This document shows positions 28,305-38,351 of a stretch of DNA of 64,000 nt, piece by piece (positions within the stretch are counted from its first letter, which is position 1; every line of letters begins with the position of its first letter). The stretch comes from Enterobacter soli ATCC BAA-2102. GTDB taxonomy: Bacteria; Pseudomonadota; Gammaproteobacteria; Enterobacterales; Enterobacteriaceae. The position numbers and the translations under genes were made by a program. The notes under the pieces are model-generated. The model saw only the letters and a program-made list of their open reading frames with translations. It ran no database searches and was not told the origin of the DNA. Location: contig NZ_LXES01000025.1 in NCBI RefSeq assembly GCF_001654845.1, positions 62,001 to 126,000 of the forward strand. The letters are read 5' to 3'.

Positions 28305-30242
28305 GTGGAAAAAGCCAAACAGGTGGTCTGGCGTCTGCTGGCTGCCAGCGTATGCGTGATGGCGGTAAGCCAGGCGGTACATGCCGATTCACTGGATGAA
28401 CAACGTAACCGCTACGCGCAAATCAAGCAGGCGTGGGACAACAAGCAGATGGATACCGTGCAGGCCCTGATGCCAACACTCAAAGATTATCCGCTGTACC
28501 CGTATCTGGAGTATCGCCAGATTACGGACGATCTCATGAATCAACCGACGGTTACCGTGAATAACTTTATTCAGGCCAACCCAACATTACCCCCGGCGCG
28601 CACCTTGCAGTCTCGTTTTGTGAACGAACTGGCGCGCCGTGAAGACTGGCGCGGGCTGTTAGCGTTCAGCCCGGAAAAACCGACTACCACAGAAGCGCAG
28701 TGTAACTTCTACTACGCAAAATGGGCCACCGGGCAGCAGGATGAAGCCTGGGCAGGGGCAAAAGATCTGTGGCTGACCGGAAAAAACCAGCCTAATGCCT
28801 GTGATTCCCTCTTTGGCGCCTGGCGCGCATCCGGTAAACAAGATCCACTGGCTTATCTTGAGCGTATTCGTCTGGCGATGAAGGCCGGTAACACGCGTCT
28901 GGTCACGACGCTTGCCGGGCAAATGCCGCCGGACTACCAGACCATCTCAACCGCAGTTATCGGTCTTGCGAACGATCCTAATTCGGTCATGACATTTGCC
29001 CGTACTACCGGTGCCACCGATTTTACCCGCGAGATGGCGGCAGAGGCCTTTACCAGCGTAGCGCGTGATGATGTGGAAAACGCGCGACTGATGATCCCAC
29101 AGCTGGTGCAGGCGCAGCAGCTTAATGAAGAGCAAACCCAGGCGTTGCGCGATATCGTGGCGTGGCGATTGATGGGGACGGATGTCACTGACGATCAGGC
29201 GCGCTGGCGTGATGACGCGGTAATGCGTTCGAACTCAACCTCGCTGGTGGAGCGCCGTGTGCGGATGGCGCTGGGCAGTGGCGATCGTCGTGGGCTAAAT
29301 ACCTGGCTGGCGCGTCTGCCAATGGATGCGAAAGAGAAAGATGAATGGCGCTACTGGCAGGCCGACCTGCTGCTGGAGCGCGGGCGTGATGATGAAGCAA
29401 AAGAGATCCTCCACTCTCTGATGCAGCAGCGCGGCTTCTACCCGATGGCTGCGGCGCAGCGGCTGGGCGAAGAGTACACTTTCCGCATCGACAAAGCGCC
29501 AGGCAACCCCAATGCACAGCTGATTCAGGGGCCAGAAATGGCACGCGTACGTGAGCTGATGTACTGGAATATGGATAACACCGCGCGCAGTGAGTGGGCG
29601 AATTTGGTCACCAGCCGCACGACGGACGAAAAAGCGCAGCTGGCCCGCTATGCCTTTGATAATCACTGGTGGGATCTGAGCGTGCAGGCGACGATCGCCG
29701 GTAAGTTGTGGGATCATCTCGAGGAGCGTTTCCCGCTGGCGTATAAAGATCTGTTCGATCGCTATACCAGCGGCAAAGATATCCCGCAAAGCTATGCCAT
29801 GGCGATTGCCCGACAGGAGAGCGCCTGGAACCCGAAAGTGCGCTCCCCGGTTGGGGCCAGCGGGCTGATGCAGATAATGCCGGGCACGGCCACGCACACC
29901 GTGAAGATGTTCAATATTCCAGGTTACAGCAATCCTGTCCAACTGCTTGACCCGGATACCAACATCAACATCGGTACCAGCTATTTGCAGTATGTTTATC
30001 AGCAGTTTGGTAACAACCGCATCTTCTCTTCGGCGGCGTATAACGCCGGGCCTGGGCGTGTACGGACCTGGCTTGGTAACAGCGCTGGACGTATTGATGC
30101 CGTGGCGTTTGTCGAGAGTATTCCGTTCTCTGAGACCCGCGGATATGTGAAGAACGTTCTGGCTTATGATGCTTACTATCGCTACTTCATGGGGCAGAAA
30201 GATACCCTGATGAGCGACGCCGAGTGGCAGAGACGTTACTGA
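28305..30242 (+). CDS. slt: Soluble lytic murein transglycosylase Slt70
   Basis: 645 residues. Signal peptide 1-27 (ending VHA, mature start DSLDEQ), long superhelical U domain, linker domain and C-terminal lysozyme-like domain. The catalytic glutamate is Glu505 in ARQESAW (478 in mature numbering, as in E. coli Slt70). The [10 protein letters not shown] and [10 protein letters not shown] motifs line the active site. It cleaves between MurNAc and GlcNAc forming 1,6-anhydro products in the periplasm. GTG start with GAGGAAGAG upstream. trpR follows. Confidence 0.97.
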   Translation: MEKAKQVVWRLLAASVCVMAVSQAVHADSLDEQRNRYAQIKQAWDNKQMDTVQALMPTLKDYPLYPYLEYRQITDDLMNQPTVTVNNFIQANPTLPPARTLQSRFVNELARREDWRGLLAFSPEKPTTTEAQCNFYYAKWATGQQDEAWAGAKDLWLTGKNQPNACDSLFGAWRASGKQDPLAYLERIRLAMKAGNTRLVTTLAGQMPPDYQTISTAVIGLANDPNSVMTFARTTGATDFTREMAAEAFTSVARDDVENARLMIPQLVQAQQLNEEQTQALRDIVAWRLMGTDVTDDQARWRDDAVMRSNSTSLVERRVRMALGSGDRRGLNTWLARLPMDAKEKDEWRYWQADLLLERGRDDEAKEILHSLMQQRGFYPMAAAQRLGEEYTFRIDKAPGNPNAQLIQGPEMARVRELMYWNMDNTARSEWANLVTSRTTDEKAQLARYAFDNHWWDLSVQATIAGKLWDHLEERFPLAYKDLFDRYTSGKDIPQSYAMAIARQESAWNPKVRSPVGASGLMQIMPGTATHTVKMFNIPGYSNPVQLLDPDTNINIGTSYLQYVYQQFGNNRIFSSAAYNAGPGRVRTWLGNSAGRIDAVAFVESIPFSETRGYVKNVLAYDAYYRYFMGQKDTLMSDAEWQRRY

Positions 30243-30283
30243 TCGGCATGGGTTGTGTTATGCTGTACTCGCTAATGAGTACA
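30236..30283 (+). promoter_or_regulatory. trpR promoter with Trp repressor operator
   Basis: TTACTG (30236-30241), 17-base spacer, TATGCT (30259-30264). The inverted repeat TGTACTC-N6-GAGTACA (30264-30283) matches the trp operator pattern and begins at the -10, so TrpR should autoregulate. The -35 overlaps the slt stop codon. Confidence 0.8.
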
Positions 30284-30297
30284 ACAGGCGGCATAAC

Positions 30298-30627
30298 ATG
30301 ACCCAGCATTCCCCTTATTCATCGGCGATGGCCGAACAACGCAACCAGGAGTGGCTTCGTTTTGTGGAGTTGCTCCGTCAGTCTTATGCAGAAGATCTGC
30401 ATTTACCGCTATTACAGCTGATGCTGACGCCCGACGAGCGTGAAGCTCTGGGCACGCGCGTGCGCATTATCGAAGAGTTACTGCGGGGCGAAATGAGCCA
30501 GCGCGAGCTGAAAAACGAGCTGGGCGCAGGTATCGCGACGATCACCCGTGGATCAAACAGCCTGAAGTCTGCGCCAGTTGAACTGCGCCACTGGCTTGAA
30601 GCGATATTGCTGAAAAACGCCGGATGA
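30298..30627 (+). CDS. trpR: Trp operon repressor TrpR
   Basis: 109-residue all-helical dimeric repressor that binds operators when charged with tryptophan and controls trp, aroH, mtr and its own gene. The helix-turn-helix [24 protein letters not shown] is intact. ATG 30298, just past the operator, is the start; an in-frame upstream start would lie in the promoter. The last codons and the stop are contributed by a REP element, so the end (LLKNAG) differs from the E. coli end as I remember it. Confidence 0.96.
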   Translation: MTQHSPYSSAMAEQRNQEWLRFVELLRQSYAEDLHLPLLQLMLTPDEREALGTRVRIIEELLRGEMSQRELKNELGAGIATITRGSNSLKSAPVELRHWLEAILLKNAG

Positions 30628-30646
30628 CGGCTTCGCCTTATCCGGC
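30619..30646. repeat. REP element overlapping the trpR stop
   Basis: GCCGGATGACGGCTTCGCC followed by TTATCCGGC is a clear REP unit. The trpR stop TGA (30625-30627) lies inside it. Confidence 0.9.
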
Positions 30647-30654
30647 CAACATAT

Positions 30655-31170
30655 TCAACGATAAATCGCGTTATGGAACGGGCTTAATGCCAGGATCACC
30701 GCCTGATGGTACACGCTTGAACGCGTCAATGCGCCAGCGGTGAATACGCCAATTGCCCCTTCCTTACGACCAATCTCATCGATGCCGGTGTACTGAGACA
30801 TCACCGGCCCGAGCGCTTCACCCGCACGCACTTTTTCCAGAATAATGGCTGGCAATGGCAGTGTGGCTGAGCGCGCTTCGCCACTCAGTTCCCGGTTTTC
30901 GATAACCACCCAGCTGAATGTCGCGCCTTCGTCGATACCCGCTTCAATCGCGACCCAAAAGTCGGCCTCAGGGCAAGCAGCCTTTACATTGGCAACGCGA
31001 TTTCGTGCGCCAGCGCGCGTTTCCTCGCTTCCAAACGGTTGTTCAGGGACACCGCTCTCGACGGATACGGCGTCAATATGGCAGGATCCTTCGCCGAAGA
31101 TCTCTTCAAATGCCCTTAGAATTGCCTGAATTTTGGCAGGATTAGTGGTAGCAGAGACAACATGGTGCAT
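30655..31170 (-). CDS. yjjX: Inosine/xanthosine triphosphatase YjjX
   Basis: 171-residue NTPase that hydrolyses non-canonical ITP and XTP to their diphosphates. Conserved are the N-terminal [21 protein letters not shown] and the central ARNRV and AIEAGI segments. The start at [10 protein letters not shown] (31170) matches the E. coli protein; the 17-residue extension is not conserved. Divergent from gpmB; convergent with trpR, separated only by the REP element. Confidence 0.93.
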   Translation of the reverse strand: MHHVVSATTNPAKIQAILRAFEEIFGEGSCHIDAVSVESGVPEQPFGSEETRAGARNRVANVKAACPEADFWVAIEAGIDEGATFSWVVIENRELSGEARSATLPLPAIILEKVRAGEALGPVMSQYTGIDEIGRKEGAIGVFTAGALTRSSVYHQAVILALSPFHNAIYR

Positions 31171-31219
31171 AATTAAGCTCGATTCAAAAAAACTCATCGC
31201 AGTATAACGGAAAAAAAGC

Positions 31220-31867
31220 ATGTTACAGGTATACCTTGTTCGCCACGGTGAAACGCAGTGGAACGCCGAGCGACGTATTCAAGGCCAGTCAGACAGTCCT
31301 CTTACCGAAAAGGGTGTGCAACAAGCGTGGCAGGTGGCGGAACGCGCCAAAACGCTGGGCATTACTCACGTTATCGCCAGCGACTTAGGTCGCACACAAC
31401 AGACCGCGCGTATCATCGCTGATGCCTGCGGCTGTGATGTTACCCTGGAGCCGCGCCTGCGCGAGCTGGATATGGGCGTGCTGGAAAAACGCCATATTGA
31501 TTCTCTGACTGAACAAGAGGAAGGCTGGCGTCGCACGCTCGTTAACGGTACCGAAGACGGTCGAATTCCTGAAGGTGAATCGATGCAGGAGCTGAGCGTG
31601 CGCATTCATGCCGCGCTGGCGGAGTGCCTGAAGCTCCCGGCCGGAAGCCGCCCGTTGCTGGTGAGCCACGGTATCGCGCTGGGCTGCCTGGTGAGTACGA
31701 TTCTGGGCTTGCCTGCTTATGCAGAGCGCCGTTTGCGCCTGCGTAACTGCTCAATTTCCCGTATCGACTATCAGGAAAGTCAGTGGCTGGCGTCTGGCTG
31801 GATTGTGGAGATGGCAGGGGACATTTCGCATCTTGATGCCCCTGCGCTGGATGAATTACAGCGTTAG
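31220..31867 (+). CDS. gpmB: Phosphoglycerate mutase-like phosphatase GpmB
   Basis: 215-residue histidine phosphatase family member (ytjC). RHG motif with catalytic His9, acid Glu82 and second His150 in VSHG are present. Named after cofactor-dependent phosphoglycerate mutase, but members of this subgroup often act as phosphatases, so the true reaction is uncertain. Its 3' end overlaps the convergent rob by 4 bases, and no terminator is visible between them. Confidence 0.92.
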   Translation: MLQVYLVRHGETQWNAERRIQGQSDSPLTEKGVQQAWQVAERAKTLGITHVIASDLGRTQQTARIIADACGCDVTLEPRLRELDMGVLEKRHIDSLTEQEEGWRRTLVNGTEDGRIPEGESMQELSVRIHAALAECLKLPAGSRPLLVSHGIALGCLVSTILGLPAYAERRLRLRNCSISRIDYQESQWLASGWIVEMAGDISHLDAPALDELQR

Positions 31868-32733
31868 TGCCTGATAGGGATTAAGAATTCCATCCGCAGA
31901 TTGATTGGGCGTTCTTCCGGTTTTACATCGCTTGCCGGGTAGTAACGCTCAATATCCTGACCTTTACGACGATTCAGATTCAGCATCGGCATACAGGTGC
32001 CGTAAACGGTCAGGATAAACTCCTGAACGCCCGTTCCCAGGCCTTCATACGTGAACATGACGTACTCACCACCTTCCAGCACGACAGGTTTAGAACCCTG
32101 GATATATCCATTGGCCATTTCCGGCGTTAACGCCGTGGTGTAGAACACTTCCTGCTCGTCATCTTTTTCAAGGCTAGGATGCGTTTCGTTCAGACCATAC
32201 AGCAGCGGAGGAATGGCGGGTGCATGGCTCAGGAAATCGCGCCAGAACTGTACGCGCATCTGGTGACGGAATTCGGAAATCTGCTCCAGAGAACAGGAGT
32301 AGCTTTGCGTTGTCCCAATCAGATGGGTTTCTGGCAGCGTAATAATTTCATATTTAGGCATGGCGAACTCGCCCAGACGCAGCGGCGGACGCATACCAAA
32401 AGAGCTCCAGTCAGGCGAGCGGCGATAGAGCGCAGGCGTCAACGAGAACTGTTTTTTAAAGGCGCGGGTGAAGGTTTGCTGTGAATCAAAGCGGTATTGC
32501 AGGGCAATATCCAGAATCGGCCGCGCGGTCAGACGCAACGCGACAGCAGACTTTGACAGACGACGTGCGCGAATATAAGCACCGATAGCATGACCGGTGA
32601 CATCTTTGAACATCCTTTGCAGATGCCACTTGGAATAGCCTGCTTTTGCCGCCACATTATCCAGTGACAAAGGCTGGTCCAGATGACCTTCCAGCCAGGT
32701 AAGCAGATCGCGAATAATTCCAGCCTGATCCAT
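31864..32733 (-). CDS. rob: Right origin-binding / AraC-family activator Rob
   Basis: 289 residues. AraC/XylS double helix-turn-helix domain at the N-terminus (about 8-105, with KWHLQRMFKDVTGHAIGAYIR) and a GyrI-like effector domain (about 121-289). It activates the mar/sox/rob regulon (efflux, antibiotic and superoxide tolerance) and binds the right side of oriC. The N-terminal position of the DNA-binding domain distinguishes Rob from most AraC proteins. About 210 bases separate it from the divergent creA. Confidence 0.96.
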   Translation of the reverse strand: MDQAGIIRDLLTWLEGHLDQPLSLDNVAAKAGYSKWHLQRMFKDVTGHAIGAYIRARRLSKSAVALRLTARPILDIALQYRFDSQQTFTRAFKKQFSLTPALYRRSPDWSSFGMRPPLRLGEFAMPKYEIITLPETHLIGTTQSYSCSLEQISEFRHQMRVQFWRDFLSHAPAIPPLLYGLNETHPSLEKDDEQEVFYTTALTPEMANGYIQGSKPVVLEGGEYVMFTYEGLGTGVQEFILTVYGTCMPMLNLNRRKGQDIERYYPASDVKPEERPINLRMEFLIPIRH

Positions 32734-32944
32734 ATACTATCCTCATCCTTAAAACAGCAGGTGCCTGATAACAGGTTAGCGGATAATAGCATTTTTTGAT
32801 GTTTTAGCATTCAGTGTTTTTTTTGCTCATTAATGCTTTTTGCCGCACATTATGGGCGAATATATTCTAATCCTGTGATCTTGCTACATTTTTATCTATC
32901 CTGTTGAATAATCGCTCAGCGTAATTTTAAAGAATGGTAACAAT

Positions 32945-33415
32945 ATGAAATACAAGACATTGATCTTAACCGCCGCCTTGCTGATGGTTGGCCGTGTGGC
33001 CCAGGCAGAACAGATTGGTTCTGTCGATACGGTGTTCAAAATGTTCGGCCCTGACCACAAAATCGTGGTGGAAGCCTTTGATGATCCCGATGTGAAAAAC
33101 GTCACCTGCTACATCAGCCGGGCGAAAACGGGCGGTATTAAAGGCGGTCTGGGCCTGGCTGAAGATACTTCTGATGCGGCTATCTCGTGCCAGCAGGTCG
33201 GCCCGGTAGAGCTGAGTGATAAAATCAAAAACGGTAAAGCGCAGGGAGATGTGGTGTTCCAGAAACGCACGTCTCTGGTGTTCAAAAAGCTGCAAGTCGT
33301 GCGTTTTTATGATGCCAAACGCAACACCCTGGCGTACCTGGCGTACTCCGACAAAGTGGTGGAAGGGTCGCCGAAAAATGCGCTGAGCGCAGTGCCGATT
33401 ATGCCGTGGCATTAA
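32945..33415 (+). CDS. creA: Periplasmic protein CreA
   Basis: 156 residues with a signal peptide (1-21, ending AQA, mature start EQIGSV). DUF fold CreA family of unknown function. First gene of creABCD, with creB starting 14 bases after its stop. Two cysteines (Cys39 near VTCYIS region and one in ISCQQV) may form a disulfide. Confidence 0.92.
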   Translation: MKYKTLILTAALLMVGRVAQAEQIGSVDTVFKMFGPDHKIVVEAFDDPDVKNVTCYISRAKTGGIKGGLGLAEDTSDAAISCQQVGPVELSDKIKNGKAQGDVVFQKRTSLVFKKLQVVRFYDAKRNTLAYLAYSDKVVEGSPKNALSAVPIMPWH

Positions 33416-33429
33416 TTCAGGGACGAATC

Positions 33430-34119
33430 ATGCAGCAACCTGTTGTCTGGCTGGTTGAAGACGAAATCAGCATCGCCGATACGCTTATCTACATGCTCCA
33501 GCAGGAAGGATTCGCGGTGAAGGCGTTTGATCGCGGTTTGCCGGTGCTGGAAGAGGCGCGGCGGCAGGTTCCTGCACTGGCTATTCTGGACGTCGGCCTG
33601 CCGGATATCAGCGGCTTTGAACTGTGTCGCCAGCTACTGGCGCTGCATCCGTCGTTGCCGGTGCTGTTTCTGACGGCACGCAGTGATGAAGTGGACAAAC
33701 TGCTCGGCCTGGAAATGGGCGCGGATGACTACGTTGCCAAACCTTTCTCGCCGCGTGAAGTGTGCGCCCGGGTAAGGACAATCCTGCGACGGATGCAAAA
33801 ATCCGCCGCACCCTCTGAAATCGTCCGAATCGGGCAGTTCGAGCTGAACGAGCCTGCGGCCCGAATCAGCTGGTGCGGAGAACCTCTGCTGCTGACCCGC
33901 TACGAGTTCCTGCTGCTCAAAACGCTGTTGCAGGCACCAGGGCGCGTGTTTTCGCGCCAACAGCTTATGGATAAAGTCTGGGGTGACGACGGCGACAGTT
34001 TTGATCGTACTGTAGATACCCATATCAAAACCCTGCGTGCCAAGCTGCGAGCGGTGAATGACACGCTTTCGCCCATCAGCACCCATCGCGGAATGGGCTA
34101 CAGTCTGGGGCTTTATTAA
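33430..34119 (+). CDS. creB: Response regulator CreB
   Basis: 229-residue OmpR/PhoB-type regulator. Receiver domain with acidic pocket EDE (10-12) and phospho-acceptor Asp54 in LDVGLPD, Lys in AKPFSP; winged-helix DNA-binding domain at about 125-229. Start chosen at MQQPVVWLVEDE, which agrees with E. coli; a start eight codons upstream would overlap creA. It responds to carbon source and binds TTCAC-N6-TTCAC tags, one of which lies before creD. Confidence 0.95.
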   Translation: MQQPVVWLVEDEISIADTLIYMLQQEGFAVKAFDRGLPVLEEARRQVPALAILDVGLPDISGFELCRQLLALHPSLPVLFLTARSDEVDKLLGLEMGADDYVAKPFSPREVCARVRTILRRMQKSAAPSEIVRIGQFELNEPAARISWCGEPLLLTRYEFLLLKTLLQAPGRVFSRQQLMDKVWGDDGDSFDRTVDTHIKTLRAKLRAVNDTLSPISTHRGMGYSLGLY

Positions 34120-35543
34120 TGCGCATTGGAATGCGGCTGCTGCTTGGGTATTTCCTGATTGTCGCCATCGCCGCGTGGTTCGTGTTGTCGATCTTCGTCC
34201 AGGAAGTGAAGCCCGGCGTGCGCAGGGCAACGGAAGGCACGTTGATCGATACCGCGACGTTGCTGGCCGAAGTCGGGCGGGATGATTTGCTCTCGGGTAA
34301 TGCACAGCAGGGCAAACTGGCGCAGGCGTTTTCACAGCTTCATCAGCAGCCATTTCGCGCCAACATTGGCGGCATTCACAAAGTCCGCAACGAATATCAT
34401 GTCTACATGACCGACGCGCAGGGCAGGGTGGTGTTTGATTCCGCCGGTCTGGCCGTAGGGAAAGATTACTCCCGCTGGAACGACGTCTGGCTGACGCTGC
34501 GTGGTGAATACGGTGCGCGCAGTACCCTGAGCAACCCTGACGACCCGGAGAGTACGGTGATGTACGTTGCCGCGCCGGTCAGGGATCAGGGCAAGATTAT
34601 CGGCGTGCTCTCGGTCGGGAAACCGAATATGGCAATGGCTCCCGTGATCCACCGTAGTGAACGGCGGATACTGTGGGCAGGTGGCGCGCTGCTCGGCATT
34701 GCATTGCTGATTGGCCTGGTGGTGGCAGGGTGGATAAACCGTTCGATCGGTACCTTGTCACGCTATGCTGACTCGGTGACCACCGATGCGCCGCTGCCGT
34801 TACCCAATCCGGGCAGCAGTGAACTGCGCAAGCTGGCGCAGGCGCTGGAAAATATGCGCATTCGTCTGGAGGGTAAAAACTACATTGAACACTATGTCCA
34901 TGCGCTCACTCACGAACTGAAAAGCCCGATTGCCGCCATTCGTGGGGCGGCCGAAATTCTCACGGAGCAACCTCCGCCGCAGGTGGCCGCGCGGTTTATT
35001 GACAATATCCTGGTGCAAAACGCGCGTATGCAGTCGCTGGTGGAAAAGCTGCTCACGCAGGCGAGGCTTGAAAACCGGGTGGAGATTGTGCCGGTGAGTG
35101 TCAGTGTTGATACGCTGTTTACGCGCCTGGCTGACACGCGCGCAGCACTGCTGGCGGCGAAAAATATTACGCTTATCTGTGACAACACTTCCCTCAGTGT
35201 CGCGGGCGAGCCGGACCTGCTCGAACAGGCGCTGGGCAATTTACTGGATAACGCTATCGATTTTACACCGCCGGGTGGCGTCATTAGCCTGATTGCACGC
35301 GAAGCACAAAAGCAGGTGCAGCTTATTGTGACCGATAGCGGAAACGGGATCCCGGACTATGCGCTGGCGCGCGTTTTTGAACGCTTCTATTCACTGCCGC
35401 GTGATAACGGGCTGAAAAGTAGCGGGCTGGGGCTGGCATTTGTTCAGGAGGTGGCTCGTCTGCATCAGGGCGAGATAACGTTGCACAACCGGGAAGAGGG
35501 AGGCGCTATTGCGACGCTGACACTTCACCCTCACTTCACATAA
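34119..35543 (+). CDS. creC: Sensor histidine kinase CreC
   Basis: 474 residues. Membrane spans at about 7-27 and 185-207 enclose a periplasmic sensor domain. HAMP, then HisKA with phospho-acceptor His265 in HALTHELKSP, then HATPase (N box NLLDNAIDF, G boxes DSGNGIP and SSGLGLAF). Phosphorylates CreB. Start overlaps the creB stop by one base (TAATG). Confidence 0.95.
   Translation: MRIGMRLLLGYFLIVAIAAWFVLSIFVQEVKPGVRRATEGTLIDTATLLAEVGRDDLLSGNAQQGKLAQAFSQLHQQPFRANIGGIHKVRNEYHVYMTDAQGRVVFDSAGLAVGKDYSRWNDVWLTLRGEYGARSTLSNPDDPESTVMYVAAPVRDQGKIIGVLSVGKPNMAMAPVIHRSERRILWAGGALLGIALLIGLVVAGWINRSIGTLSRYADSVTTDAPLPLPNPGSSELRKLAQALENMRIRLEGKNYIEHYVHALTHELKSPIAAIRGAAEILTEQPPPQVAARFIDNILVQNARMQSLVEKLLTQARLENRVEIVPVSVSVDTLFTRLADTRAALLAAKNITLICDNTSLSVAGEPDLLEQALGNLLDNAIDFTPPGGVISLIAREAQKQVQLIVTDSGNGIPDYALARVFERFYSLPRDNGLKSSGLGLAFVQEVARLHQGEITLHNREEGGAIATLTLHPHFT
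35524..35539 (+). promoter_or_regulatory. CreB binding tag upstream of creD
   Basis: TTCAC-CCTCAC-TTCAC is an exact match to the published cre-tag pattern TTCAC-N6-TTCAC. It lies at the extreme 3' end of creC, 60 bases before creD. Confidence 0.85.
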
Positions 35544-35599
35544 CTTCAAACTGGCCCCACATAGCCTCGTTACGCTCTCTTCATCACAAAGGAGACGTA

Positions 35600-36952
35600 A
35601 TGATGAAATCCCCCCTGTTCTGGAAAGTAAGCACCCTGCTGGGGTGCATCCTGCTGCTGTTAGTTCCGCTGTTTATGGTCAGTAACCTGATTTCGGAGCG
35701 CGAGAGCTACCGCAATGACGTTGAAAATACCCTTCGCCAAAGCACCAGCGGACCACAAAAACTGGTTGGCCCGCTGATTGCCATTCCGGTAACGGAGATT
35801 TTTTACAAGCTAGAAGATGAGAAACAGGTTGAATACAAGAAAAGTTATCTGCATTTCATTTTGCCGGAGTCACTGCTTGTTGATGGCAATCAGCATGTTG
35901 AGTCCCGTAACATCGGCATTTATGACGGCCAGATCTGGAATACGGATCTGAAAATCAAAGCGCAATTCTCAACAGAAAAAATGGCGCAGCTGAAAGGGGA
36001 AACTATGACCCTCGGACAGCCATTTATCATGGTCGGTGTTGGGGATTCTCGCGGAATTGGTACGGTGAACGTGTCAAAAATTAACGGTGAGACACTGAGC
36101 GTTGAGCCGGGTTCGGGGGCTTACGGGGCGCTTTCCGGTATCCATATCCCGCTGACGGATAAAGCGCTGGAAGCGAAAGCCTTTACGCTGGAGATGTCGC
36201 TGAATCTGGCAGGGACCGGCAGTTTTGCCGTGGTGCCGGTAGGTCGTAACAGTGAATTGACGCTCACCAGCAACTGGCCGCATCCGGGATTTATGGGTGA
36301 TTACCTGCCGGTTAAGCACACGATCAGCGAAACGGGTTTCCAGGCGAACTGGCAGAGCAGCTGGTTTGCAAACAATATGGAGAACTGGTTTAGCGAACAA
36401 CCGTCACCAGAATGGCGCGGCATTCCGGCCTTCAGCGTCACGGTTGCTACGCCTGCGGATCAATACCAATTGACCGACCGTGCTGTGAAGTACGCTATTT
36501 TGCTGATTGTGCTGACGTTTATGGCCTTCTTTGTCTTCGAAACCTTAACCGGCCTGCGTCTACATCCGATGCAGTACCTGCTGGTGGGGCTCTCACTGGT
36601 CCTGTTCTATCTGGTGCTGCTTGCCTTGTCTGAGCATGTCGGCTTTGGCCCCGCATGGATTATTGCAAGCCTGGTGGGGGCGGCGATGAATGGGATGTAT
36701 TTGCAGGCGGTACTGAAAAGCTGGCAGAGAAGCGGGGTATTTGTCCTGGCGTTGCTGGGGCTGGATATGGTGATGTGGTTCCTGCTGCGTTCAGAAGACA
36801 GCGCGCTGCTGCTGGGGTCTGCGGTTCTGGCGCTCGCCCTGTTCGCGGTAATGTACCTGACGCGCCACTTCGACTGGTACTCGCTCTCTCAACCTAAGCA
36901 TCCGAAGCCGCCCGCAGAGCCGGATGATGAAGCAATGCGGATCTGGAAATAA
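35600..36952 (+). CDS. creD: Inner membrane protein CreD
   Basis: 450 residues. One N-terminal span (about 8-28), a large periplasmic domain (about 30-295) and a cluster of C-terminal spans (about 300-425) with a short cytoplasmic tail. Induced by CreBC; loss affects envelope integrity and beta-lactam response in related species, mechanism unknown. ATG ATG start: the second methionine (35603) is equally possible. AAGGAGACG lies upstream. Followed by a bidirectional terminator. Confidence 0.94.
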   Translation: MMKSPLFWKVSTLLGCILLLLVPLFMVSNLISERESYRNDVENTLRQSTSGPQKLVGPLIAIPVTEIFYKLEDEKQVEYKKSYLHFILPESLLVDGNQHVESRNIGIYDGQIWNTDLKIKAQFSTEKMAQLKGETMTLGQPFIMVGVGDSRGIGTVNVSKINGETLSVEPGSGAYGALSGIHIPLTDKALEAKAFTLEMSLNLAGTGSFAVVPVGRNSELTLTSNWPHPGFMGDYLPVKHTISETGFQANWQSSWFANNMENWFSEQPSPEWRGIPAFSVTVATPADQYQLTDRAVKYAILLIVLTFMAFFVFETLTGLRLHPMQYLLVGLSLVLFYLVLLALSEHVGFGPAWIIASLVGAAMNGMYLQAVLKSWQRSGVFVLALLGLDMVMWFLLRSEDSALLLGSAVLALALFAVMYLTRHFDWYSLSQPKHPKPPAEPDDEAMRIWK

Positions 36953-36954
36953 AA

Positions 36955-36982
36955 AAAACGGCGCGTTAAGCGCCGTTTTTTA
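36955..36982. terminator. Bidirectional terminator creD / arcA
   Basis: AAAACGGCGC-GTTAA-GCGCCGTTTT with A-run on the left and T-run on the right, usable for both convergent genes. Confidence 0.92.
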
Positions 36983-36999
36983 ATGCGTTATGTACAGGA

Positions 37000-37716
37000 T
37001 CACTCCTGTAAGTCACCGCAGAAACGATAGCCTTCACCATGGATGGTGGCGATGATTTCTGGTGTATCTGGCGTTGATTCGAAGTGTTTACGAATACGAC
37101 GGATAGTCACATCGACGGTACGGTCATGAGGCTTCAGCTCGCGACCGGTCATTTTCTTCAGCAGCTCAGCACGGGACTGGATCTTGCCTGGGTTTTCGCA
37201 GAAGTGCAGCATGGCGCGGAATTCACTGCGCGGCAGCTTGTACTGCTCACCGTTCGGGCTGATCAGGGAACGGCTGTTGATATCGAGTTCCCAGCCATTA
37301 AATTTGTAGCTGTCTACGCTACGACGCTCTTCGCTGACCGTACCCAGGTTCATGGTGCGGGACAGCAGGTTGCGTGCACGAATGGTTAACTCGCGAGGAT
37401 TAAACGGTTTGGTGATATAGTCATCCGCACCGATTTCCAGGCCAAGAATTTTATCAACTTCGTTGTCACGGCCTGTCAGGAACATTAACGCAACGTTCGC
37501 CTGTTCACGCAGTTCGCGCGCCAGAAGAAGGCCGTTTTTGCCCGGCAGGTTGATATCCATAATGACCAGGTTGATATCATTTTCAGAAAGGATCTGATGC
37601 ATCTCTGCGCCATCGGTCGCTTCAAAGACATCGTAGCCTTCTGCTTCGAAAATGCTCTTTAACGTGTTGCGTGTTACCAACTCGTCTTCAACGATAAGAA
37701 TGTGCGGGGTCTGCAT
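37000..37716 (-). CDS. arcA: Aerobic respiration control response regulator ArcA
   Basis: 238-residue OmpR-type regulator of the ArcAB system, which represses respiratory and TCA genes when oxygen is low. Acidic pocket Glu10-Asp11, phospho-acceptor Asp54 in IMDINLPG, Lys in TKPFNP; winged helix at the C-terminus. Length equals E. coli. Preceded by a long (about 630-base) AT-rich region up to yjtD that contains yjjY and an FNR-like site. Confidence 0.98.
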   Translation of the reverse strand: MQTPHILIVEDELVTRNTLKSIFEAEGYDVFEATDGAEMHQILSENDINLVIMDINLPGKNGLLLARELREQANVALMFLTGRDNEVDKILGLEIGADDYITKPFNPRELTIRARNLLSRTMNLGTVSEERRSVDSYKFNGWELDINSRSLISPNGEQYKLPRSEFRAMLHFCENPGKIQSRAELLKKMTGRELKPHDRTVDVTIRRIRKHFESTPDTPEIIATIHGEGYRFCGDLQE

Positions 37717-37811
37717 GTTTGCTACCTAAATTGCCAACTAAATCGAAACAGGAAGTACAAAAGTCCCTGACCTGCCTGATGCATGTCGCAAATTAACATG
37801 ACCGGCCTAAC

Positions 37812-37952
37812 GTGACTAAAGTACGTAATTGCGTTCTTGATGCACTTTCCATCAACGTCAACAACATCATTAGCTTGGTCGTGGGTACTTTCCCTTTGGA
37901 CCCGACAGTGTCAAAAACGGCTGTCATCCTAACCATTTTAACAGCAACATAA
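37812..37952 (+). CDS. yjjY: Small conserved protein YjjY, antisense to the arcA leader
   Basis: GTG-started 46-codon frame reading MTKVRNCVLDALSINV..., ending ILTILTAT. It agrees, as far as I recall it, with the annotated YjjY of E. coli. It lies opposite the arcA 5' leader, about 95 bases from the arcA start. No good ribosome-binding site is seen (upstream GGCCTAAC). Conservation could come from protein or from the regulatory DNA it overlaps; I cannot separate these. Confidence 0.5.
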   Translation: MTKVRNCVLDALSINVNNIISLVVGTFPLDPTVSKTAVILTILTAT

Positions 37953-38351
37953 CAGGCTAAGTGACACCGGACACCCAATAAAACTACGCTTCGTTGACAT
38001 ATATCAAGTTCAATTGTAGCACGTTAACAGTTTGATGAAATCATCGTATCTGAATGCTAGCCTTTGTCACAATTTTTCAATAAACCAACTAGTTGCGGAC
38101 ATTGATTGATAAACAACACGAATCCAATCATTAAAGGGTATTCACACGGCCATTATCATTACAAAACATAAGGATAAGAGGGTTCTGTTAACATTCTAAC
38201 TGATTGTTCAGTCACAAAATAGTTTAGCGATTTTAATTTGTTAAGAAACGCTATTTCGGTGATTTGTGTTGCAAATTTGTAAATTCGTGCTGCGTAATAT
38301 GTTGAAGTGCATCACATTATTACCCGCTAACTGATTAAAAAGAGAGCATAA
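37953..38351. promoter_or_regulatory. AT-rich regulatory region of arcA and yjtD with FNR-like site
   Basis: About 400 bases with no gene. TTGACATATATCAA at 37994-38007 fits the FNR/ANR pattern TTGAN-N4-NTCAA; FNR is known to activate arcA in E. coli. The rest is AT-rich sequence able to carry several promoters; yjtD is preceded by AGAGAG. Confidence 0.7.
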
